Shown: positions 43,521-52,849, numbered from the stretch's first letter. The stretch: DNA of 64,000 nt from Paenibacillus allorhizosphaerae (GCF_910594985.1 NZ_CAJVCE010000018.1:86184-150183); one strand, 5' to 3'. The notes: generated by a model from the letters alone, not told the origin. Numbers and translations: made by a program.

Positions 43521-44398
43521 ATGCGCAAACAAGGCTGGTGGGGTTTCGCCTTTACCTTACCTTTTGTCCTGCAGCTGCTTGTTTTCTTCTTGTTCCCATT
43601 CGTATTTTCCTTCTATTTGACTTTTGCGAAGTGGGATTTATTCAACCCGCCGCAGTGGATCGGGCTGCGTAACTGGAATCAATTCCTGCACCAGAAGGTA
43701 TTCTGGCTCTCGCTGCGGAATGTCGGGTATTTTGCCATCCTGTTCGTACCGCTGCAAACGTTCGTTGCACTTGTTTTGGCGTATCTGCTCAACTTGCAAA
43801 TTCGAGGAAAATCGTTATTCCGAATGGTGTTCTTCCTCCCTGTCATTACCCCTGGGTGGCAGGGGGCATGATCTGGCTTTGGATTTACAATAATGAGTAC
43901 GGCCTGCTGAACTGGATTCTGCAGACCATGGGGCTTCAGCCGGTAGATTGGATTCGCAGCGGCAGCTGGTGGCTTGTTATAGGTTCCATTGCACTTGTGA
44001 ACATTTGGAAGGGCGCAGGCTATTCCATGGTTCTAATATTGGCCGGGATGCAAAACATATCCCAAGAAATGATAGAAGCGGCACGCATGGATGGGGCGTC
44101 GGGCCGGACCTTATTTACTAAAATCACGGTTCCTCTCGTATCTCCGATGGTATATATGGTCATGATCCTTTCTACGATTTCGGCATTTCACGCCTTTGAT
44201 GTATTTCTTGTCATGCTTGGGGACGTCATTTCGGTGGCGGACCGGAATATGGTTCCGAACATCCTAATCTACCGCGATTCGTTCCTTAATTTCAAAATGG
44301 GCAGTGCGTCCGCGATGGCTTGGGGCCTCTTCCTGATTATTCTGGCCATTACCATTGTACAAAAGGTGGCGGAGAAAAGGTGGGTGCATTATGAATAA
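43521..44398 (+). pseudogene. ABC sugar permease 1 (MalF/UgpA type), one-base frameshift
   Basis: Two ORFs in different frames make one ~292-aa permease. The first (from ATG 43521, behind AGAAGGGG) covers the cytoplasmic start and three membrane spans and ends with FFLPVITP. The second continues exactly from WVAGGMIWLWIYNNEYG and carries the EAA loop (EMIEAARMDGASGRTLFTKI). The lesion is the loss of one C in the CCCC run at 43849-43852. Either the transporter is inactive or this is a sequencing error. It overlaps permease 2 by 8 bp. Confidence 0.85.
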
Positions 44399-45221
44399 AC
44401 CCTATATCGGTTTGAAGACAGCTGCCTACGCCATATTAGTCATCGGGTCCGTCATCATGCTCGTACCGTTTCTATATATGCTATCGACTTCCTTGACAGC
44501 TCCAGGTTCGGAATTGACATTGCCTCCCAAGCTGATCCCGGAGCCCTTCGTTTGGAATAATTACAAGCAGGTGTGGTTCGAAGTCAATTTTCTGCAATAT
44601 ACCCTGAACAGTATTTTTGTCACCGTGTTGGATCTGGTCGGAACCGTAGTTTCCTGTGCAATTGTCGCTTATGGCCTGGCCTTCTTTCAATTCCGCGGCC
44701 GCAGCCTGATCTTTCTAGCGATGCTGGGTACCATGATGCTTCCTTCCCAGATTACCATGATTCCTACCTATTATATCTGGAAAACCGTTGGCGCGCTGGA
44801 TACGTATTACCCGCTGATTCTAAGAAGTTTTTTGGGCGGGGCATTTGGGATTTTCCTGCTGCACCAGTTTTTTAAAACATTGCCGAGAGAACTTTACGAT
44901 GCGGCGTGGGTCGACGGAGCGAATCCATGGACCATTTTCCACAAAATCTACCTTCCCCTTGCCAAGCCGGCCTTGTCGGCCTTAGCCGTCTTTACGTTCA
45001 TTAGTGCATGGAATAACACTCTCGAGCCGTTAATTTACTTGCAAGATAAACAGATGTTCACGCTGCCTCTCGGTCTGCTGTTTCTAAAAAACGAGGTTCA
45101 GAACCGGATGACGCTGGTTATGGCCGGGGCGGTTATTACGATTGTCCCCGTGCTCTTGGTTTTTCTGTTCGCTCAAAAATATTTCGTTCAAGGCATCGCC
45201 TCGACAGGACTCAAAGGCTGA
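44391..45221 (+). CDS. ABC sugar permease 2 (MalG/UgpE type)
   Basis: A 276-aa inner-membrane permease with six predicted spans. The EAA loop ELYDAAWVDGANPWTIFHKI contacts the ATPase. ATG 44391 lies seven bases after AAGGTGG and inside the end of permease 1. With the SBP it forms a carbohydrate importer of the CUT1 type. The ending (YFVQGIASTGLKG) is typical of this family. Confidence 0.95.
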   Translation: MNKPYIGLKTAAYAILVIGSVIMLVPFLYMLSTSLTAPGSELTLPPKLIPEPFVWNNYKQVWFEVNFLQYTLNSIFVTVLDLVGTVVSCAIVAYGLAFFQFRGRSLIFLAMLGTMMLPSQITMIPTYYIWKTVGALDTYYPLILRSFLGGAFGIFLLHQFFKTLPRELYDAAWVDGANPWTIFHKIYLPLAKPALSALAVFTFISAWNNTLEPLIYLQDKQMFTLPLGLLFLKNEVQNRMTLVMAGAVITIVPVLLVFLFAQKYFVQGIASTGLKG

Positions 45222-45278
45222 TGAAGTTTCAGGTTTCCGTTTTCGGTTGACAAATGAGAAAAAGGAGCGATCTCAGTT

Positions 45279-47264
45279 ATGTCTAAAGAATCCAATCAGG
45301 AACACGAAGCGGTTGAAGCTGCAAGCAGGGTGAATGAGGAAGGAACGGGTCAACGGAATATGAAGGAGGCGCTAATCAGCCGCAGAAAGCTTCTTGCGAC
45401 ATTAGGCATAGGCGGAGCAGCCGCTCTCACTGCCGGGATATGGAAGGGAGCCGGAGCTACGACCGCTTTTGCCAAAGACTCATCGGTGACCGAATCCGTA
45501 TACGGTCAAAGCAAGAAAGAGCAAGCAAAGCAGCTGTTGGCATTGCTGGACCAGCATTTATGCCTGGCCGTCAAGCTGGAGGAGCTGCGGGCGGAGGAAG
45601 AGCCGGATCCTTTGACGATGTATTATGTGACGAACGAAGGGCAGGAAGGATTTTTCTATTACGATCCGAGTGACAGCACGACGGCGGATAACACGGGAAC
45701 CGTGCTGGTATCCTCTAACGGCAAACGCTTTAAAAGAATTTATGAAGATACGCTTGTCGCCTCATGGTTCGGTACGAAAGCCGATGGCGTCACCAACGAT
45801 ACGCAGGCGCTGCAGGCCGCATTGAATGCCGCTTCCGGAAGTAAGCTGTTCATTCCTAAGCAGAGGGCAGGCTACTACTTGACGGGGCAGCTTTTTATTC
45901 CCAGCCAAATTGCGATTGAGCTGGACCCGGGCACCATTATACAAGCGGTAGACACGTTAAGCCGAGTTGCTCCTGCCTATGAACGGTTAATCCGTATCAA
46001 AAGCGTGAAGGATGTTTACATCAACGGAAACGGAGCTACGCTGCGAATGAATAAGGCGGCCTACACCTCGGGAGAGCAGGCGCATATATTCGATATTAGC
46101 GGCTCGGAAAATGTAGTCGTCGAGAATATTAACGCCAATGATAGCGGTGGCGACGGATTTTATGTCGGTTACTTCGAATCGACGATTCTTTTCAGCAAAA
46201 ATATCGTGTTACGGAATTGTCGAGCCAACAATAATTGGAGGCAAGGGTTATCCGTTATATCGGTTGACGGGCTTTTGGTGGAGAATTGCAGATTTACCAA
46301 TACCAAGGGAACGGCTCCGCAAAGCGGGGTGGATATTGAGCCGAACAGTCAGCTCGACCTTTTGAAAAATATCCGTTTCATCGGTTGTGTAGCGGAAGGC
46401 AATACGGGACGCGGGTTTTTAGTCACGCTGTTGAAGCCGACCGCACTTAGCGAAAGCATCGATATCGTCTTCGATCGCTGCAAAACGAAAGGCAACTCGT
46501 ACGGCTATTCCATGAATTACGGAGGAGATGGCGCCAAAGCAGCACCGGGAGAGATCAAGCTCATCGATTGTATAGCGGAGGGCGAACAATATGCCGGATT
46601 CTCGGACTTATCCTTCTCTGCGGACGGTGTGAAACGATCGTATATTCGGTGTCGTGCCGTCAACTGCAACACGGTGAATCAACCGGATGATCCCTACAGC
46701 TTCGGTTCCTCGTTCATTCTTACTACCGTGCCTCAACAGACGAGAACGGCCATAGGAAATGCGGTCTACATCGATTGTGAATCGGTAGATTTACGTACTT
46801 CACCGTTAATGAAACGAGGATTTACGTTAAGGAAGAATAAGACGGAAATCATTCGTAACGTGCAGTACTTTAACTGCTCCACCCGAGGCGGAGGTCAAAG
46901 TCTCTACTCGATTGATCCTGTCTCTGAGGACATTTATGCGGAGAATAGTCCAGTGGGCGTCCATTCGTTTGTAGCATCGGGTGCGATTTCTCTTGATCTC
47001 ATCGGTTCCCAAATTACCAATGCCGGTGCTTCAGGAGAAATCAGCCTGACCCTGCCTGCGGCAAAAGGATCCGTAGCTTATACCTTTTTCGTAGAAGCGC
47101 CCTATCGTCTAAATCTGGTGACTCCATCAGGCAGCACTATCCTAACGCCATTAGGCGGGAGGACTTCCATCGGGACTGACGCAGCGGGGAGCTCTATCTC
47201 CTTATTAGGTCGAGCCGACGGCAAGTGGGCTATTACAGGCATAGTCGGAGATTGGTTGTTATAA
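45279..47264 (+). CDS. Tat-exported right-handed beta-helix protein (pectate lyase 3-like)
   Basis: A 661-aa protein. Twin arginines in LISRRKLLATLGIGGAAAL (residues ~30-48) mark a Tat signal. Residues ~150-520 form a parallel beta-helix: the start (VASWFGTKADGVTNDTQALQAAL) is the usual Pectate_lyase_3 opening, followed by coil repeats rich in N-x-x-V/I-x-N-C (VVENINAND, VLRNCRANNN, VENCRFTNT). The catalytic residues of GH28 are not obvious. It probably cleaves or binds an extracellular polysaccharide feeding the importer upstream. ATG 45279 follows AAAAGGAG. Confidence 0.88.
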   Translation: MSKESNQEHEAVEAASRVNEEGTGQRNMKEALISRRKLLATLGIGGAAALTAGIWKGAGATTAFAKDSSVTESVYGQSKKEQAKQLLALLDQHLCLAVKLEELRAEEEPDPLTMYYVTNEGQEGFFYYDPSDSTTADNTGTVLVSSNGKRFKRIYEDTLVASWFGTKADGVTNDTQALQAALNAASGSKLFIPKQRAGYYLTGQLFIPSQIAIELDPGTIIQAVDTLSRVAPAYERLIRIKSVKDVYINGNGATLRMNKAAYTSGEQAHIFDISGSENVVVENINANDSGGDGFYVGYFESTILFSKNIVLRNCRANNNWRQGLSVISVDGLLVENCRFTNTKGTAPQSGVDIEPNSQLDLLKNIRFIGCVAEGNTGRGFLVTLLKPTALSESIDIVFDRCKTKGNSYGYSMNYGGDGAKAAPGEIKLIDCIAEGEQYAGFSDLSFSADGVKRSYIRCRAVNCNTVNQPDDPYSFGSSFILTTVPQQTRTAIGNAVYIDCESVDLRTSPLMKRGFTLRKNKTEIIRNVQYFNCSTRGGGQSLYSIDPVSEDIYAENSPVGVHSFVASGAISLDLIGSQITNAGASGEISLTLPAAKGSVAYTFFVEAPYRLNLVTPSGSTILTPLGGRTSIGTDAAGSSISLLGRADGKWAITGIVGDWLL

Positions 47265-47338
47265 GGAATCTGTTCGTTCGAGCCGATCGGGGGGAATGGT
47301 AACGGGATCGTACAGTCTGCCATGTAAGTGGCAGACTC

Positions 47339-47371
47339 AGACTGTTGAGAAAGTCTCAACAGTCTATTTTT
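47339..47371 (+). terminator. Terminator after the beta-helix gene
   Basis: AGACTGTTGAGA and TCTCAACAGTCT form a 12-bp perfect stem with a 3-base loop, then ATTTTTA. An 8-bp hairpin (47314-47337) stands just before it. Confidence 0.9.
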
Positions 47372-47443
47372 ATACTTCCTATCTTCAATAAATTACCGCG
47401 TTAATATGATATAATATAAGTAATAAATCTAGGCGGTGATGCT

Positions 47444-48223
47444 ATGTTACGATCCAAAATAGAGGTCTAAAACGCATACGATTTCGTTTTTATTGAAGAG
47501 CTAGTTCCACAAGATCATCTACTCCGAAAAATTCAATCCTACATTGACTTTTCTTTCATTCTTGACAAGGTAAAGCCCTTTTACTGCGAGGATAATGGAC
47601 GGCCTTCCGCAGATCCGATTCATCTCTTTAAAATGATGCTGATCGGCTATCGGCTTAGTGAAAGCAACGTGTTTCAAGAAATTTTCGATCAAGTTGTCTT
47701 CCTGGCAATCTCCCATCGGATGGTTGGTGGTCGTGTGTTGATTTCCGATTCAACTCACTTGAAAGCCAATGCCAATAAGCGAAAAATTATAAGAGAAGAA
47801 ATACAACAAAGCACAAAGTCATACATAGAAGAATTGGATGACGCCGTTAGTCAAGATCGTGAGGAGCATGATGTACATGACCCTGTCCCTTATGTAGAGC
47901 GGTTGGAACACCAGGATCAGAAGTTTGGATTTGAGGAATCCTTGGAGGCTGTAGCCTTAGATGCCGGGTATTTAACTTCGTACATCTGCAAGAAGCTGCA
48001 TGACAAGAAGCTATTCGCTGTTATTGGAGGAAGAGCTTTTACACCGGTCAAAGGATTGTTCGCCAAATGGCGATTTAAGTACAACCCTGAAAAGGATGTA
48101 TATGTATGTCCTCAAAAACAAGAGCTAGCCTATGCTACGACAGAGCATGGCGGTTACCGCATGTACAAGTCTAAGGCTGAGCTCTGCCGCGACTGTCCTA
48201 TGCTTGAGCAGTGTACACGTTAA
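47444..48223 (+). mobile_element. IS1182-family transposase relic
   Basis: A dead transposase. Codon 9 is a stop (TAA 47468-47470), after which the frame continues with AYDFVFIEELVPQDHLLRKI. Further blocks are CEDNGRPSADPIHLFKMMLI, VGGRVLISDSTHLKANANK, EAVALDAGYLTS and DCPMLEQCTR, all in IS1182 order. Compared with intact family members, two internal segments are missing (after MMLIGY, and before DPVPYVERL), and the C-terminal quarter with the last acidic residue is absent. Terminal inverted repeats were not found. Confidence 0.88.
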
Positions 48224-48281
48224 AGTATTAGATATGTTCATTAATATTGAGGAACTTGGGAAAAGGGAGGGAGGACATACC

Positions 48282-48431
48282 TTAGTCCTCCGGCGTGCGG
48301 TCAAGATAAAGGTGTGTGGCCGAAGATGACTCACCCTCTTGTACTTCTTTGTTTGTTGCTTTTTCTTCGATTTCATCATGTGTATTCATACCTGGAGCGA
48401 TTGTTTCATCGTCAAACTGATTTTTATCCAT
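48282..48431 (-). CDS. Small acidic hypothetical protein (49 aa)
   Basis: A short minus-strand gene with an excellent ribosome site (GGAGGTGAAAG ending two bases before ATG 48431). The product is strongly acidic and polar (DDETIAPGMNTHDEIEEK ... YLDRTPED), with no membrane segment. No family is recognised with confidence, though the length and acidity recall small cytosolic or spore proteins of Bacillales. The open frame continues upstream to 48602, but those codons are not needed. Confidence 0.6.
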   Translation of the reverse strand: MDKNQFDDETIAPGMNTHDEIEEKATNKEVQEGESSSATHLYLDRTPED

Positions 48432-48798
48432 CACTTTCACCTCCATGGATAGATTGTCCAAATGGCATTTTAGAAATACATGGGAGGGAATCGAATGCTG
48501 AAAAATGAGACGCACAAATTGAAAACATGACCGGAATATTTTTAGCTGGTGCAGACATGGAAAAAAGAATTTCGAGGTTAGGAAAAACGACCGCGATTTC
48601 AAAGTCGGTGACCTTTTTTGTTAAGAGAGTATGATCCTGCCACTGGATACACCGGAGATTCTGACACGTTGAATATTAAGGAACATGGTCCCAGTAGGAC
48701 ATGGGTTCTACGTGGTTCTACGCCTGGACACGTACATCTTTGATTAGGCTTATGCTATACTGAGAGTAGTTGCGAGTTAGTTTCCGGAGGTAACGACG

Positions 48799-48903
48799 AT
48801 GCGCTGGGAAGAGGTTCGTGAATTCGTCTGCGCCATGAAGTTGCATCGGGCACAACCTTACCGGAAGTACGGCTTTATTCACACATCCCGCGATACGCTT
48901 TAG
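48799..48903 (+). CDS. Possible 34-aa protein of unknown function
   Basis: ATG 48799 follows CCGGAGG and an extended -10-like TGCTATACT lies at ~48754-48762. The product (MRWEEVREFVCAMKLHRAQP and 14 more residues) is basic. The frame may be the start of a longer gene cut by a stop, since the following 100 bp also look coding. The gap 48432-48798 contains no other gene. Confidence 0.35.
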   Translation: MRWEEVREFVCAMKLHRAQPYRKYGFIHTSRDTL

Positions 48904-49103
48904 CTTCGGGGAAAGGGGCGTGGGTAAGCGGACCCAGATGATAAGTGATGAATGGTTCGGATTGCCTTTTATCGAAGTGATCAATTGTTGTCGCAGTGAA
49001 GCGCTTCAACCGCGCCTCTTGATCATCACAAAGCATGATATGTTGTTTTTAGCTCATGTGTCTTTTATACAATGATGTAAAGTTACTGACGGGAGTGTTT
49101 AAC

Positions 49104-50204
49104 ATGAAATTACCAGAACTTTTAAGAATGGTCCCGACCGTATTTGCCGTAGGGGACGAATATCAGATCATGGTACCTGTTTCTGCAGAGTGCCTTATGT
49201 GGCTTGAAATAAAAGAAGAATGCTATTATGACGATTCTAACGGTATTCTTCGTTCTCATACTACACTGCACCGCATCAGTGTGCCGTGTCAAGCATTGGA
49301 CGATGCTAGAGAATATACCGTATGCTATCGGAAAATGATTGAACGCAAGCCATATCACCCGGAAACGGAGGAGGTTGTACGTCATCGGTTTTCTTTCCGC
49401 CCAGTTCAGGGTGACAGAATCCGTATTTTTCATATTGCCGATGCACACAATCGTGTAGAGTCCCCGGTTCTGGCTGCACAGGCAAAGGAGGGTGATATCG
49501 ATTTACTAGTCTTGAACGGAGATATTCCGGATCACAGTGGAGAACTTGAAAACTTTGACGCCATTTACCGCATCTGCGCTGAAGTTACGCAGGGCTGCAT
49601 TCCTTGTATTTTTTCCAGAGGCAACCACGACACCCGTGGAATCTATGCCGAAAACATTGCCGAATATACCCCTACACAGCATGGAAAATCCTATTTTACC
49701 TTTCACGTGGGAAAGCTTTGGGGTTTGGTGTTAGATTGCGGTGAGGACAAGGATGATTCCCATGCAGAATATGGCAACACCATCTGTTGTCATGCATTCA
49801 GAAAGCGGCAAACAGAATTTTTGAAAAAGGTGGCACAGACACAGGAATACAATCATTACCAATATAAAGTTGTTATTGTACACAAACCATTTACTTATGT
49901 GCAGAAGCCTCCCTTTGATATCGAGCAGGATATTTATAAGGAGTGGTGCGATATCCTTAAGAAGGATATTAAGCCGGATCTTATGCTGAGCGGTCATCTG
50001 CATAGAACCGCGGTCTGGATGCCGGGATGTCCCGAGGATCATCTGGGTCAACCATGTCCAGTTGTAGTGGGTGCAAAGCCTCTTCCGAAGGGGGAAGATG
50101 GAAAGGCAGGATTTATCGGTGCGGCAATTACGTTGGATGAAGGCCAGATATCGGTACAGTTTGTGGACGATAAGAAGAATATTCTGGAGGAGATCCAATT
50201 TTAA
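49104..50204 (+). CDS. Calcineurin-like metallophosphoesterase
   Basis: A 366-aa cytoplasmic phosphoesterase. The dinuclear-metal motifs appear in order: FHIADAHN (D-x-H), LNGDIPDH (G-D-x-x-D), FSRGNHDT (G-N-H-D), IVHKPF and SGHLHRT (G-H-x-H). The N-terminal ~115 residues form a beta-rich domain of the kind fused to purple-acid-phosphatase-like enzymes. ATG 49104 follows GGGAGTG; the frame is open to 49056. It is an isolated gene with AT-rich codons (TAT, AAA, GAA), unlike its neighbours, so recent acquisition is possible. Confidence 0.88.
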   Translation: MKLPELLRMVPTVFAVGDEYQIMVPVSAECLMWLEIKEECYYDDSNGILRSHTTLHRISVPCQALDDAREYTVCYRKMIERKPYHPETEEVVRHRFSFRPVQGDRIRIFHIADAHNRVESPVLAAQAKEGDIDLLVLNGDIPDHSGELENFDAIYRICAEVTQGCIPCIFSRGNHDTRGIYAENIAEYTPTQHGKSYFTFHVGKLWGLVLDCGEDKDDSHAEYGNTICCHAFRKRQTEFLKKVAQTQEYNHYQYKVVIVHKPFTYVQKPPFDIEQDIYKEWCDILKKDIKPDLMLSGHLHRTAVWMPGCPEDHLGQPCPVVVGAKPLPKGEDGKAGFIGAAITLDEGQISVQFVDDKKNILEEIQF

Positions 50205-50381
50205 CGTTTATGTTTTTGTAAGCAAAAAGCGATTAGTGCAATCCATCCTTGACTTCATTACCGCACGTTCACTGGCTCCGTAGATAGGCGGTCACAGTAG
50301 AAAATAAATCAATCCGAGCATATGTCGATCAGTTTGTATCCAGACTGACAATATAACGATTTAATAAAATTAAACCCAAAG

Positions 50382-50410
50382 CACATCGTCTTTTGACGGT
50401 GTGTTTTTTT
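50382..50410 (+). terminator. Terminator downstream of the metallophosphoesterase gene
   Basis: CACATCGTC and GACGGTGTG (one G-U pair) form a 9-bp stem with a TTTT loop, then seven T residues, about 180 bp after the stop codon. Confidence 0.8.
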
Positions 50411-50459
50411 CCGAATGCAGGTCGGGAATGGGATAAAGTTCTAGTCAACTATAGTCCGA

Positions 50460-50514
50460 CGACACAAACATATGTGCATAATCGTTTAACGACACAAACA
50501 TATGCGTATAATCG
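50460..50514. repeat. Pair of 25-bp direct repeats
   Basis: A 25-base unit beginning CGACACAAACATATG and ending ATAATCG occurs at 50460-50484 and 50490-50514, with two differences and a 30-bp period. It lies in the otherwise gene-free gap 50205-50799. Confidence 0.75.
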
Positions 50515-50799
50515 CGAATGAACTTATCCCGTAATTGATGTGTTATATATTGAATGCACGGAATGCGTTCCGCCGCTTTCGGGTAATCGTTGCAAACAGG
50601 TAGCACTGGGTTGTTAATCCGGGCGAATTGAGAACCGTATCCACCGCTCGCTGGACATCCGTTTCAGAATACAGAAGAGCATTTGAAGATATTTTAGCAC
50701 TCGTTCACTGCAGAACAATCGAGGGCAGAGGATCAAAGGTGTCCCCCAATATATATGAGCCTTCTCTCAATACGGGCTTGGCGTATTTGCTTATTTCTA

Positions 50800-51333
50800 T
50801 CATATTCTACTGTGATAAAACCAAGCAGCCAAACCGTAGAGAATACCTCCAAGAAAAAAATTCCCATCCATTGCCCGGCTTGACCATAGCGTGTACGTTG
50901 ATATATGTTTATCTCCATATATTTGCTCATAAGTCAATCCAGTGATCCCATTTGGCAGCAGGTCTGTTGTCCGAAAAAAATCGTCGACAAATCCTGCGCC
51001 TCCACGCAGAATCAATACCACGCATCCAATGCAACAAGCAATATATATAATTCGACGAGGAATAAACCGACCCCAAGATTGAACAGTTGCAAGTGGAGCT
51101 ATAGTGCCGGCGGCAAACATTATGATGACAATGTAAAAATAAATCCATTCTGAAAGATTCGTGGGAAGAGGAGGAATTGGATTAGATGCATCACCAAGGC
51201 CAAAGCGCCCACCAAAAGCCCAGTAAATATGAAATAAAATAAATACAGCAACCCAAACAAACGACGCATAACCAGGCCAAGTTCTTTTTGACCGCACAGA
51301 AGATGGTCTAGTACCCCATTTTTTGTAAATCAT
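50800..51333 (-). CDS. DUF3995-like membrane protein, copy 1
   Basis: A 177-aa integral membrane protein with four predicted helices. The first loop contains FHIYWAFGGRFGLG, the feature that suggests DUF3995. A conserved LRGGAGFVDD segment is shared with the neighbouring paralogue. GAGAGGAG lies nine bases before ATG 51333. It is the last gene of a TetR-led minus-strand operon. Function unknown; possibly part of a stress or efflux response. Confidence 0.8.
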   Translation of the reverse strand: MIYKKWGTRPSSVRSKRTWPGYASFVWVAVFILFHIYWAFGGRFGLGDASNPIPPLPTNLSEWIYFYIVIIMFAAGTIAPLATVQSWGRFIPRRIIYIACCIGCVVLILRGGAGFVDDFFRTTDLLPNGITGLTYEQIYGDKHISTYTLWSSRAMDGNFFLGGILYGLAAWFYHSRI

Positions 51334-51418
51334 TTACTAACAACTCCTCTCTAGAATTAGTGGTCAAAAGGAGTTACCGATTAAAGGAAGGGTCCATTCG
51401 AACGCAATTTTACTACTT

Positions 51419-51916
51419 TCATCTTTGCGTCCTGCGAAGGTAAATTCGGGTTGTCGTTACAAAAAGAATCGCCCCGATAATCACATAAGCATCAAAAAAT
51501 CTACCTGCCCAAATTACATAAACTGATTCCGAACTTCCAAAGAAACCGTGTGGCAGGGTTCCGGTTACTCTCATCATCTGGTCGATACCGCCCGCTCCAC
51601 CTCGCAGGACAAGCAGAATACACCCAGTCCAAGCAGGGATTAACACAATCCACCGTGGTACCAAAATACCCCATGATCGGACGGCCGCGAGAGAAACGAA
51701 AGCACCTGCTAAACACATTATGGTCACGATAATATCCGCCGCTACTTCTATTGAATCGTTGTTGTTAGTACCTGGATCGCTCGAAACCGCATAGTATCCT
51801 CCGAGAGCAGAGTAGATATGAGCCGCTGCGAAAACGATCATCCAGATACTGGTTGCGTACACAATCCAGCTTTTTGACCTTGTGAGTGGAATCATGATTT
51901 CTCCCTTGCTACTCAT
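51419..51916 (-). CDS. DUF3995-like membrane protein, copy 2
   Basis: A 165-aa paralogue of the previous protein with the same four-helix plan, AHIYSALGGYY in place of FHIYWAFGGRF, and LRGGAGGID. ATG 51916 follows AAAGGGAG by seven bases; other in-frame ATGs lie at 51934 and 51895. The gene is 85 bp upstream of copy 1 and 51 bp downstream of the TetR gene. Confidence 0.8.
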   Translation of the reverse strand: MSSKGEIMIPLTRSKSWIVYATSIWMIVFAAAHIYSALGGYYAVSSDPGTNNNDSIEVAADIIVTIMCLAGAFVSLAAVRSWGILVPRWIVLIPAWTGCILLVLRGGAGGIDQMMRVTGTLPHGFFGSSESVYVIWAGRFFDAYVIIGAILFVTTTRIYLRRTQR

Positions 51917-51967
51917 CAATATACTCCCTTTCATAAAGAATCAATATGATCAAGCGTTTTGTTACTT

Positions 51968-52522
51968 TTACTTTGTTGATGGAGATGTCAGTAAGTTGAA
52001 AAGCTTCTGTATCTCTCTGTAGAGTACTTCTAGATCTTGACCTTGGATTGGTGGAAAGAGATGTTGACTTCCCACATGGAGGCTGTAAAAAAGCCGGGCC
52101 ATATCGCGAGAACGTTCACGATCATGACAGATTTGCCATAGGATCTCTTCGATATATTCAATTCGTTTTTCGTCAATGCGCTTTTGGTATGATGCTACAA
52201 ATGGGTCCATTAAGGCCCAAGCCCGTATGGCCACTTCTAGCTCGTATCTTCGTTCTAGTGATGTTTTCATGATGAGCTCAAACTTATCGAGGGGTGAAAG
52301 TTGTTGTTCTGCAATATTTATGGTCCTGAGCGTTCTCTCATTTTCAAATAAGGAGAGAAGACTCTCTTTATAGCTCTGCCAGTTTTGAAAGTGATGGTAG
52401 AATGACCCTTTCGTCACTCCTAAACGGCTTGTGAGAGTATCAATAGTCAAGAGGCCCGCCCCTTGTTCACCCAGCAGTGAAAACCCTTCCTCCAACCATT
52501 TCAGTTTCATTTTTGTTGTCAT
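51968..52522 (-). CDS. TetR family transcriptional regulator
   Basis: A 184-aa repressor. The N-terminal HTH (residues ~8-50, with TIDTLTSRLGVTKGSFYHHF) is followed by an all-helical ligand domain. It heads the operon with the two DUF3995-like genes. A near-perfect palindrome at 52566-52586, 44 bp upstream of ATG 52522, is almost certainly its operator and would make the operon autoregulated. Confidence 0.92.
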   Translation of the reverse strand: MTTKMKLKWLEEGFSLLGEQGAGLLTIDTLTSRLGVTKGSFYHHFQNWQSYKESLLSLFENERTLRTINIAEQQLSPLDKFELIMKTSLERRYELEVAIRAWALMDPFVASYQKRIDEKRIEYIEEILWQICHDRERSRDMARLFYSLHVGSQHLFPPIQGQDLEVLYREIQKLFNLLTSPSTK

Positions 52523-52565
52523 CCTATCGACTCCCTTAAAAATCCATTATCTCTACATCGATAAC

Positions 52566-52586
52566 CATACCATACCGTATGGTATG
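52566..52586. promoter_or_regulatory. TetR operator palindrome
   Basis: CATACCATAC and GTATGGTATG are perfect inverted 10-mers around one central base. On the minus strand the site overlaps a plausible TTTACG/TATGGT promoter spacer, so bound repressor would block transcription. Confidence 0.75.
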
Positions 52587-52810
52587 CCGTAAAGTAATGA
52601 TCTCGAAGACCAACTGGAAGCATTTCCACTATCCTGCCGGTCCCTCGGTACGATTTAGTTTTCTCACTAATGCTCGCTATTGGTGTCCCTTAAGTGTATA
52701 AAAAAAGAGTGTTGTTCAACGACCGGGCGGAATATGAAAATCAATCCTGAATTAATCCGTTCGCACAGGGAGGATGAAGTGACGATGTGTCAAGGTACGA
52801 GTATGCGGAT

Positions 52811-52849
52811 TGAACAGGCTGCCGCAGAAAAAAATCGGCAGCCTGTTCA
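52811..52849. repeat. 13-bp perfect inverted repeat
   Basis: TGAACAGGCTGCC and its exact inverse enclose a 13-base A-rich loop. There is no T-run. It is a stable hairpin in the gene-poor gap 52587-53211 and may be a remnant terminator. No convincing gene was seen around it. Confidence 0.65.

Noticed and set aside
50628..50945. Plus-strand ORF overlapping the DUF3995-like gene
   Set aside because: It overlaps a well-supported minus-strand gene and shows no domain or ribosome site.
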